Shown in pieces: positions 31,922 to 40,445 of a stretch of DNA of 40,445 nucleotides. A program made the position numbers and the translations under genes. The stretch's first letter is position 1, and each line of letters opens with the position of its first letter. The notes beneath the pieces are model-generated. The model made no database searches and was not told the origin of the DNA. It saw only the letters and a list, made by a program, of their open reading frames with translations. The DNA is from Silene noctiflora (lineage: Eukaryota; Streptophyta; Magnoliopsida; Caryophyllales; Caryophyllaceae), in NCBI GenBank assembly GCA_009801015.1, contig VHZZ01000003.1, positions 989,559 through 1,030,003 on the forward strand, given 5' to 3'.

Positions 31922-34900
31922 TCAAGCTGATGGAAGGATGTCCAAGGCAACTTCTTTCAGAGATGGCATAGTTTCTTGCTGATGAACACACACGTATCTG
32001 CTGCCAATTGTTTTAAGAACCTTCCACGGGCCTGGATAACATCTGCAGTTACCATTTTTTGGTTACAATTATGCATTTGAAAGAAACCAGGGTGGATAAA
32101 GAAACAGTTATATTCAGAACCATATATGATTCCCCAAGAGTCGGCACAAAATCAAGTAATACTTGCCTAGAATGAATTTATGGGTACAAACCTGAAAAGA
32201 GTGCCGCCATTTCGTCCTTTGAAATTGTGAATATAATACACAGTTTCCATCTTCGGCAACAGGGTCTTGGTAAGTGTGGCCAACTTTGGATAGAAGAACG
32301 ATGGATAGTCTATGGTTAACAACTTGACATTAAGGACAACTCTAATCTATTGAATCAAGAGAATAGGTATCTCACTCTCAATGACCTGAACAAATTGACC
32401 AACTGTACATTTAGTGGCAGACCCTGAAATTTTTTGAAAAAATGTTGATTGATCAAAACAAGTGTTCACTTTTAGCTTTCTAGTATCCCGGGACCTCACA
32501 TTTTATAACGTGCATTTGCTTGCCACTGTATGTGTGAGTGATCGCACATAGTGCAAAACTGCAAACCATGTCGATATGGCAATCAAATACTCCCTCCGTA
32601 TTTTAATTTTCTTCCCACTTCTCAAATTATATGAAAGGAAATTTGAGAATAGGGAAGAAAGCACACAGAGGTAGTATATAAAAAACGGAGAAGTTAATAG
32701 AGTGCTAACACAAAGATGCAGAATTTTTGACCTGTAATTTCAGCAGAAGAACATTCAGTTAATGGCTTATTGCATTTGGTAAACTCGTGTATTCATGTCA
32801 ACAAAAGGATACATCCAGACCTTATTCGATCAAGTTCTCCATTGAAAACAATCAATTGTCTTGATGTGTCTGCAACAGCTTCTTTATAAAGCTCTTCCAC
32901 AACAAGCATCTCTGAATTACAAAAAAAATCAGGTTAATGTATTAATCAGTTAAAAGGGACAGGATAGGAGATGCAGTATAAAGTAACCTACCGTTGACAT
33001 TGAAGTAAGGATATGCAACAAGGAACAACTCATCTTCTGGTCGCACACGGTCTGCCATTTTGACTTTTGTGCTAAAGCCAAAATCCTCGAAAAATGATGG
33101 CTTTGTCAAGTAATCCAATTTGAATGAAACTCCCTCGAAAACAGATTTTTTGGCAACCGTCACTTCACTAGCTTCTGGGAAAAACTACATTCGGAAAGCA
33201 GAAATTAAACAAAATCAACCACATGGGCGAGGCAAAAACATATAGTCAACTTTTATTACACTCATAAAGGCTAAAACAATCTCTTAATCTAGACGAAATA
33301 CAAAAGCGAGCCTTAAGCAATAGAATATGAAATTTGGACCTACAAACAAGAATTATGAGATTATGTCTGTCAGTACTCATTCATTAAATCATGCTTGAAT
33401 TATTACTAGTTTTCTATCCAATATTTTTGTCAACCAAAGAAAATTGTCTTGTTTGAACATCAAATACAAATACTCCCGGTTGATTAAACAGATTCATGTC
33501 ATACACAACTATCCGGCCACACTGAACATGTTACAGCCACTTAATTTCTCTGAACCACTATTATACAGAAATTCCAATGAAGTACTCCATAATTAGTGCA
33601 TGCATTGGTAAACAGCAAATAAACAAACGAACTTTCATCGCATAAATAGTGCACACATTAGGGGGGAGATTTCACATTGGTAAACAGCAAACAAACGAGC
33701 TTTACAAGAGGAGAAAACTACATAGAATTTCCCAGAAACAACCATACTATTCTGGTACGCGAAGCTTTTTCTGGAGTTACAAGACGGTCACAGAACTCAC
33801 GAATCAATTGCATGCTTTCAGTCATTTCGTTGCCGCCTTCACCGTCACCTGAACAGAGATATAGAGCCATAACCACCTAAAGATCTACTATATTATCTCA
33901 ATCTCAAGATTCGTACAAAGTGAAGTATGTCAAACCTGGTACTGACTGTAGTCCAGAAGTTGGGAATTCAATTTCCTGCATACCAATTTCGTTAGAAACA
34001 GCAGGTCCCGTGATCAGAATTCAGAATACTTGGCTAAATAGCTTATGTGAGATTCACAAAATTTAAATCCTAACCATCAGCTGAAGTTTATTCTTTATTG
34101 CCGATTCAGTTGCTGCTTTTGCCTGTAAATTACGACACAGTCAGTGGCAGACCAAAAATATTTGTATAGGGTGTCCGGCTGGTAATTAGTAAATTATCAG
34201 TTGTAAAAGTTGATGATTATTCTATATCAACCCAAAATAAGCAAACTGCTCAAAAATTGGTTTACGGCTTCCATGTAACTACACTTGAATCTGCCAGTTC
34301 GCAAAGTAGAGAGTGAGAGACAAAGAGTTGAGCTGTATATGATCACGACATAGACAACATTATAAATTCACATGAATCGTGAATGTGCGATGATGTACAG
34401 GCTGTACAGCTTAGCCTCTAGGAAGTTTGCTTACAAACAACACTATGGACTCAAGGAGACATTCGATTTTCAGGCTGTCTCATTTATCCAGTAAATCAGA
34501 AGTAGGAAGCGCGAGAGTAAATCTCAGAGCAGTGAACTTTGAATATAGCTTCACCTAAACCGCCAGCAAGTGAACTGTACCATGACAAATGAGAAGGTTG
34601 AAGCTATAGGAAATCAGATAAGATGGCAGCACATACTAGTGTCGAAATTTGTCACTAGCACTGTATACTTGACAAAGAACCCTCTAGTAACCATTTGTCT
34701 ATACCTATATGCAATATTGACATCAGAGGTTCAGAGAACCCTTAAGGCCTAACCGCCACCCTCCCCATTCCGAACCCTTATCATGGATTCTAATTCACAA
34801 GCATTAACAGCCTAATTATCAACCTAAGGAGTGAATCACACAGGAGACGGCTCTTGTTCCCATGTTAGACCGGTAAAGTAAAGGATTATCAAAAGACGCT

Positions 34901-35957
34901 GATAAATGGAATTTCATAATCGGATTGAAAATGACCATTTATCAGATAATAAATTAATCAACAACAACATTACCTAGTGCCTCAAGGGATCCCACAAATT
35001 GCGGGTTATTACCTAATAGGGTCAGATGGATGCAACATTAGTACATTACCCAATAAGACCCAAACTAAAACTTGCATTAAGAATTGCATCGAATGACTGT
35101 TACTTCATAATATCGCGATAATAACAAAAACAGAAGAATTACTTGACGAAGAAGCTGAGAGTAATCAGATGGAAAAGGTATATCAGATACACTAGTAGCA
35201 AAATCTTGATCACCAGATGATGAAACAGCATGCACCATAAAACCCAATTGATAATTTCTTCCATTGTTCTTCATCATTTCACTACCATTTTGATACTGAT
35301 TCAAACTTTCCCGCCTCGTAAAAAATTGGGATTTCCCACCCTGACATTTGTAAATTCAACAAGCAGTGACGGAATCAGTATTTGAACTCCAATATTTCGG
35401 CGACAAACTATTAACCTACGGAGTAATACGCAAGTCATTAAGAAAAAAGTCGGATATTTTAACTAAAAGTTTTAAATTTTTCATCATCCCGAAGCGATAA
35501 TTTTATCGACAATCTAACAATTGCCCATTAACTACTTACCGAAATACGTTTTAAATACTCCCTTCTATTCTACATAATTGTCCCATTGTCCATTTTCGTC
35601 TATTCACAATGATGTCCCATTGTCTACAATAATTACCATGCTACCCTTGTTACTTTACACATATTACTACCCAACCCACCATTAACCCATCTTATTAACT
35701 CACTACCCCACCTATATTCTTACCCATATACAATACATTTCATTATTTAACTTCATTCCTTAATTTTCGTGTCATTGTCCAAATGGGACAATTATCGGGA
35801 ATAGGAGGGAGTATTTATTTACATTTGATTAAAATATCTCTGCTAAAAAAATTAATTAATTAAATAAATGATTAAAACGGAGAAAGTAATAAAAACTTAC
35901 ATGGCGCACTGGGAAGGCGGGTAATAATGTTGTGAAATTGGCGCCTGAAAACAACAT
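31922..35957 (-). CDS. DUF1995 protein, likely plastid-targeted (9 coding exons)
   Basis: Minus-strand exons: 35901-35957, 35143-35340, 34075-34122, 33936-33975, 33748-33848, 32992-33184, 32813-32911, 32192-32309 and 31922-32042. All introns are GT-AG; 975 nt, 324 aa. The N-terminus (MLFSGANFTTLLPAFPVRH...) is poor in acidic residues and rich in Ser/Thr/Arg, like a chloroplast transit peptide. From about residue 86 to the end the protein fits DUF1995: ELFLVAYPYFNVNEMLVVEE, QLIVFNGELDRIRSGYYP, YYIHNFKGRNGG, FRCYPGPWKVL and HQQETMPSLKEVALDILPSA. The Arabidopsis DUF1995 protein LPA3 helps photosystem II assembly, but this gene resembles the other branch, whose role is not established. Exon 7 uses the donor GGAT|GTATCC; a nearby AAG|GTCTGG donor would break the frame. 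The gene appears intact. Confidence 0.88.
32590..32674. mobile_element. short Stowaway-like MITE in DUF1995 intron 7
   Basis: An 85 bp hairpin between TA dinucleotides (32588-32589 and 32675-32676). The left arm reads CTCCCTCCGTATTTTAATTT then CTTCCC and CTCAAATT; the right arm, reverse-complemented, reads CTACCTCTGTGTGCTTTC then TTCCCTATTCTCAAATT. A near-minimal Stowaway derivative. Confidence 0.7.
33600..33710. repeat. two-copy tandem duplication, ~72 bp period
   Basis: CATTGGTAAACAGCAAA followed by CAAACGA(A/G)CTTT occurs near 33603 and again near 33675, inside intron 5 of the DUF1995 gene. One copy carries a short insertion. No function is apparent. Confidence 0.65.
34123..35142 (-). other. 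DUF1995 gene intron 2
   Basis: A 1,020 bp phase-0 intron. GTCAGTGGCAGACC near 34140 looks like a lone hAT-type end without a partner. No gene inside. Confidence 0.75.
35558..35811. mobile_element. Stowaway MITE in DUF1995 intron 1
   Basis: A 254 bp element with TA duplications (35556-35557 and 35812-35813). The left end reads CTCCCTTCTATTCTACATAA then TTGTCCCATT; the right end, reverse-complemented, reads CTCCCTCCTATTCCCGATAA then TTGTCCCATT. Typical Stowaway termini. It makes up almost half of the first intron (35341-35900). Confidence 0.88.
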
Positions 35958-36616
35958 TCTTCAGAGATTGATTGTTGTCCAGAGACTAGAGTAGTGTACT
36001 GGTCTGGGATTAAACATGAACTTGTGTTTCAAATTTTGTGTGGAGTGGGCCTTTATCTCGTCGACAACACGAATTCTTATTTGAGACGATATTATCCGTT
36101 TTAACCTTAAATGGGGTCAAGTTACTCAAGTATCATAGTACCATTTAAGCATTTATGTATATACGAAGTATAAGACCAATAAATAGATTTTTCCTTTACA
36201 TTCGTATCTACAAAAGTGTTATCTATTTGACTCATCTTAAATTTAAAACCGATAATGTCATTTTAAAGGGGACTTGTGAGTTTGTGAGCTAGGTTGGTTT
36301 TGTCGAGTAATTGTGTACAACAAATGGGTTATTATCGTGCTTTCGGTTGAGATTTTAATTTTAGTTTATTTCGGTCTAGTTTACTTCACTTTAGTTTGAT
36401 TTAGGTTTTAAGAGTTAATTTAGGGTTTGTAATCAACCACCAAGTTTAATTTAATTAAGATTAAATGGTTTTATTCTACGAGGGAGGAGTCGACAAAAAA
36501 AAAAATAACAAATGAGACAATTATCATTGTTTTACTTCTTATCTCATTTGAATGGTTGATATTTCTGTTAGTAATGTGTGAGGTTACAGATTGAGTAAAA
36601 CAATGATGATGATGTG
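35958..36616. other. upstream region of the DUF1995 gene and spacer
   Basis: Contains the leader and promoter of the minus-strand gene, with no convincing TATA box. Near 36520-36610 the words TATCATTGTTTTACT and AGTAAAACAATGATGATG form a small inverted repeat just before the satellite array, which may be a leftover of another element. Confidence 0.4.
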
Positions 36617-38749
36617 TTTTTCTACCACGTATCTGGGATCGTTTCATGATTTATCGTATTCGATTTCAATCTTAAATAACAATTATCTATCTATTTTTAA
36701 CGAGTACCTGATTTTCGTCCGAGACTCGTTTATCGCGTGTCGGCACCCTCAAATATTCTCTGTTGCTTCTCAAAATTTGTGCGACTCTTTTATCCGAATC
36801 GAGGAACTGACCGTATGATTTACGGACATTTTTCTTCCGGGACCTAAAATCTTGAAAACTGTGGATTATACTACACTTACGCTTGAGCCGTTTGGGAAGG
36901 TGTACCGGGTCATGTTTCTTTTCCTCCCATTTTTTTCTACCATGTGTCTGAGGTCGCTTCATGAGTTAACATATTCGATTTTCAACCTTAAATAAGAAGT
37001 ATTCATTTATTTTTAAGGAGAAACTGATTTTCGTCCGAGACTCGTTTATCGTGCACCGGCAGCCTCAAAAGTTCTCTGTTGCTTCTCAAGATTTGTGTGG
37101 CCGCTTTACCTGACCCAATGAACTGTCCCTATGATTTACGGACATTTTATTCCAGAACCCTAAAATCCTGAAAATCGTGTATTATACACTTCAATTTGAG
37201 CTATATGAGAGGTCGTAGCGCTTTATGTTACTTGTTCTCTCCCAATTTTCTACAACGTGCCCGAGGTCGTTTATTGAGTTATTGTATTCGATTTCAGCCT
37301 TAAATAACAAGTATTCATCTATTTTTAAAGAATATGCGCTTTTCGCCTGAGATGATTTTGATGCATACCGGCACACTCAAATGTCCTCTGTTGCTTTCCA
37401 AAATTTGTGTGGCTGCTTTATCTGAACCGAGAAATCGTCCGTATGATTTACAGACATTTTAGTTCTGGGACCCTGAAACCCCGAAAATTATATATTATAA
37501 ACTTAAATTTGAGTCGTTTCGGAAGTCGTACCGGGTCATGTTTATTTTCCTACAAGTTTTTATACCACATGTCTGAGGTTGTTTCATGAGTTACCGTATA
37601 CGATTTCAACCTTAAATAACAAGTATCCATCGACTTTTTATTAGTACCCGATTTTCATCTGAGACTCGTTTATCGTACACCGGCCCCTTAAATGTTCTTT
37701 GTTGCTTCTCAAAATTTGTGTGGTCGTTTTATCTGACTCAAGTAATCATCCGTACAATTTACCGATATTTTTCTTCCGGTACCCTAAATCCCGAAAAACA
37801 TGTATTAAATACTTAAATTTGAGCCGTTTAAGAGGTCGTACTGGTCATGTGTTTTTTTTTCCCAGTTTTTCTACCAGGTGTTTAGTGTCGCTTCATGAAT
37901 TACCTTATTCGATTTTAAGCCCTAAATAAGAAGTATTCATCTATTTTTAAAGAATACCTGATTTTCGTCCGAGACTCGTTTATCGCATACGCCCACCCTC
38001 AAATGTCATTTGTTACTTCTCAAAATTTGCGTGGCTATTTTATCAAACCTGAGGAATCGGCCGTATGATTTACAGATATTCTTGTTCTGGGACCCTGAAA
38101 TCCTGAAAAACGTGTATTATACTTAAATTTGACCGTTTCGGAGGTCGTCCCGGGTCATCTTTTTTTTTTTTTCCTACAAGTTTTTCTACCACGTATCTGG
38201 GTCTCTTCATGAGTTATCGTATTCGATTTTAGCTATAAATAACAATTATCCATTTATTTTAAAGGAGTACCTGATTTTTATTCGAAACTTGTTTATCGTG
38301 TACCGGCACTCTCAAATGTCCTCTGTAGTTTCTCAAAATTTGTGTGGATCTTTTATCTGACCCGAGGAACCGTTCGTATGATTTACAAACATTTTTGTTT
38401 CGGGTTCCTAAAATCCTGAAAACCGTGTATAACACACTTAAATTTGAGCCGTTTGGGAGGTTGTACCGGGTCATGTTTTTTTCCTCGCAGTTTTTCTATC
38501 ACGTGTCCAGGGACTTTTCATAAGTTACCGTATTTGATATTCAACCCTAAATAAGAAATATTCATTTATTTTTAAGGAGTACCCGATTTTCGTCCGAAAC
38601 TCGTTTATCACGTTATCGACACCCTCAAATATCCTCTGTTGTTACTCAAAATTTGTGTAGCTGTTTTATCTGTATCGATAAATCGTCTATATGCTTCACT
38701 GACATATTTTTTTCAAGACCCTGAAATCTCGAAAACCGTGTATTATATT
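36617..38749. repeat. tandem satellite array, ~312 bp monomer, nearly 7 copies
   Basis: Each monomer has, in order, a TTTTTCTACCACGTGTCTG-like block, TTCATGAGTTACCGTATTCG, AATAACAAGTATTCATCTAT, GATTTTCGTCCGAGACTCG, TTTATCG, ACCGGCACCCTCAAATGTCC, TCTGTTGCTTCTCAAAATTT, TATGATTTACGGACATTTT and AAATTTGAGCCGTTTGGGAG. The CGTTTATCG block starts near 36728, 37044, 37354, 37668, 37978, 38291 and 38603, so spacings are 310-316 bp. Copies differ by many substitutions and small indels. No frame stays open across a whole monomer. It is satellite-like DNA, not a gene family. Confidence 0.93.
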
Positions 38750-39396
38750 TTGTTTCTTCCTTTAAAGTCTACCAATAACTTAGTGATAAATCTTTTCTCA
38801 GATATTTGACGAAACCAAATTTAAAATGAACCTTATAAACACAAATTCTCATATATGACGGCCAATATCTGTTACAAGCTTGACGGGCCAAGTAAAACCC
38901 ACGTGGCACATATTGCCTCATAAAAGATCTATGAATTTGACCAAAGATCCGACCAAGTTTCCAACTCGAGCAAACGACTAGGTTCATTTGATTAGTCACA
39001 TGGACACGCCGTCTAAAGGTCTATAACTCCATTATAGCCGACGTGGCACGTGACTACCCCGAATATTCGCGCCGGCATTTTCATATCTCCGTCTCCTATC
39101 TTTGGCTCTTCTTGGTTACACTACCTTACGATCGTTCTTTCAAAATTATACTTCACCCGTTTTGCTCATTTATTTACCTTTGATTTTATTATAAATACCA
39201 AAAATAAAAAGGCAATATTCAATTATTAGATGACAATTGACAAATGGATCAAATTGAAAAGTAGAGAATCGAATAATTCCGCTAGAAACATTCTTAAAAT
39301 GACGCCCTCAAATAAAACAGGGGAACAAATAACCCGGACGAAGAGTGTAATAAGCAAATTTGTTTAACTTGTTTTACTATATACTTATTAATATTA
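38750..39396. promoter_or_regulatory. non-repetitive stretch with two G-boxes
   Basis: CCACGTGG lies at 38899-38906, and ACGTGGCACGTG at 39041-39052 combines an ABRE-type ACGTGGC with a second CACGTG core. The stretch 38830-39120 is less AT-rich than its surroundings and promoter-like. No gene in the window starts from it. It could serve a gene beyond the right edge or be a relic. Confidence 0.3.
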
Positions 39397-39839
39397 CGGA
39401 AAATGCACGCGGTGCCCTTGAGGTTTGCTATTTTGCCCGAAATACCCAATTTTTTGATCCGGAAAACTTTAAGAGGCCATAACTCGTGTTTACGAGTTCA
39501 GAAAGTGATAATTTTTTTTTTCAAATTGATCATCTTTCCGAAAACTACGACTTGAAAAAAAAAATGTTGAGTTTGGAATTCGTGACCAAGAGATATGGTC
39601 ACTCTAAGTTTGTTCGGTCAAAAAAACTTTGACACGCAATAACTCCTAGCCACGGGATCCAAATACGATAATTTTTTTTTGAAATCGTAGTTCTCAGAAA
39701 GATAATCGATTTGAAAGAAAAAATTTATCACTTTCGGAAATCCTAAGCACGAGTTATGGCCTCTTAAAGTTCCCCGGATCAAAAAATTGGGTATTTCGGG
39801 CAAAATATCAAACCTCAAGGGCACCGCGTGCATTATCCG
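39397..39839. mobile_element. 443 bp foldback element, Mutator-type 9 bp duplication
   Basis: Perfect 9 bp duplications (TTAATATTA at 39388-39396 and 39840-39848) flank an element that is one inverted repeat from end to end. The left end reads CGGAAAATGCACGCGGTGCC, and the right end reverse-complemented reads CGGATAATGCACGCGGTGCC. Both arms then share CTTGAGGTTTG, ATTTTGCCCGAAATACCC, AATTTTTTGATCCGG, ACTTTAAGAGGCCATAACTC and more; the arms are about 210 bp and very alike near the ends, less so near the centre (about 39618). Non-coding. The 9 bp duplication points to Mutator-family transposition. The good match suggests a fairly recent insertion. Confidence 0.87.
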
Positions 39840-39848
39840 TTAATATTA

Positions 39849-40445
39849 TGTAAAGCCGAAGGCCAATTTAGACACTTATACAAGTATTTGAGTAATTTCT
39901 TAACTTATTGGTTGTTTAAGTTATTTTCTAAATAAGGCTCCCACGTTTTATTTTCCGTTTAGTTATAGAAAAAATTCGATTTGTCTTTATATTTTAATCA
40001 ATTTTAAATATTTATATTTAAATAAATTTGGTTCACTATTTTCTTGATTTTTATTCTGTAAAATGATCTTTTAAATACAATAATCGTATGTAATTAATAT
40101 CCTCATGCAGTCATGCCGGTTTGATCTTCGAGTTAAACGTAGGTACTCTTTTAAATAATTTGTAAGGTTGGGCTTTTAGTGAAGTAAAACATATTCATGT
40201 CATGTTGTTTAGTATTACGGCTTTGTTTGGTAGCGCGTATCGGATACCCTTTTTCATCAAAGTATACACTTCATTAAATATTCTTCACTTCGTTCAAGTT
40301 AGTTTCATATGTAGGGACGTGCTTTTTCACATACGGATTTTACTCTTTCACATACAATTTTTACAATTTTATCCTTATCATTTTTTTCATTCCCACCCCC
40401 AATTAATTTGTTTTCTCCCTTTCCTCATCTCTCTTCACCACCAAC
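39849..40445. other. intergenic DNA to the right edge
   Basis: AT-rich with no supported gene. The last 60 bases turn C/T-rich (TCTCCCTTTCCTCATCTC), as a plant 5' leader might, so a plus-strand gene could start just past the edge. That is a guess. Confidence 0.35.

Noticed and set aside
32405-32510. AGTGGCAGACCCTGAAATTT fragment, and a similar one near 34140
   Set aside because: They look like hAT-type left ends but lack right ends and duplications; listed only as possible relics.
32819-32822. Alternative exon 7 donor AAG|GTCTGG in the DUF1995 gene
   Set aside because: It leaves the wrong phase for the next exon; the donor GGAT|GTATCC restores RSGYYP and the conserved frame.
36687-38474. 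Minus-strand reading frames in the satellite with similar peptides (KSYGQFLDSDKR, KSYERFLGSDKR)
   Set aside because: The likeness follows from monomer homology. No frame stays open through a monomer and there is no start, splice pattern or family match.
38769-38999. 76-codon minus-strand frame
   Set aside because: No recognisable domain, and no splice or promoter context on that strand; likely a chance frame.

Overview
The window is nuclear DNA from a flowering plant. It is AT-rich, has five intron-bearing or intronless plant genes, GT-AG introns, long intergenic stretches, and many small transposable elements of typical plant families (Stowaway, hAT, Mutator-like MITEs, a short Helitron). 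All five proteins are land-plant types. The repeat families hint at a core eudicot, possibly Caryophyllales, but that is only an impression. There is one assembly gap of Ns (10915-11140). I see no tRNA, rRNA or CRISPR, and no retrovirus-like or LTR element with recognisable coding parts.

Layout, left to right. 1-2279: intergenic, with a ~460 bp foldback element and a 187 bp Mutator-like MITE. 2280-9391 (+): a complete MOB1 gene (Hippo/NDR kinase co-activator), 7 coding exons, 214 aa. 9392-12433: intergenic, with a second copy of the same MITE, two Stowaways, the N gap, and the EDR2 promoter and leader. 12434-25452 (+): a complete EDR2-type PH-START-DUF1336 lipid-binding gene, 21 coding exons, 731 aa. 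Its introns hold a minisatellite, a hAT MITE, a tandem duplication and a Helitron. 25453-26603: convergent intergenic spacer with a poly-T tract. 26604-27764 (-): a two-exon LURP-one-related gene, 202 aa. 28865-30436 (-): an intronless berberine-bridge-enzyme-like FAD oxidoreductase, 523 aa. 31922-35957 (-): a 9-exon DUF1995 protein, probably plastid-targeted, 324 aa, with an apparent intron in its 3' UTR. 35958-40445: gene-poor, with a Stowaway lying just upstream of the DUF1995 start codon (35558-35811 is actually in its first intron), a ~312 bp-period tandem satellite of nearly seven units, and a nearly perfect 443 bp foldback element.

The genes do not form one pathway. Three of the five neighbours (EDR2-like, LURP-one-related, BBE-like) belong to families tied to plant defence in Arabidopsis; this may be chance. 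The most notable protein observation is that the BBE-like enzyme keeps the FAD-linking histidine but has phenylalanine where the family usually has the second, cysteinyl FAD link. The most notable DNA structures are three inverted-repeat elements with clean or nearly clean 9 bp target duplications, and the satellite array. I found no convincing undescribed multi-gene system.
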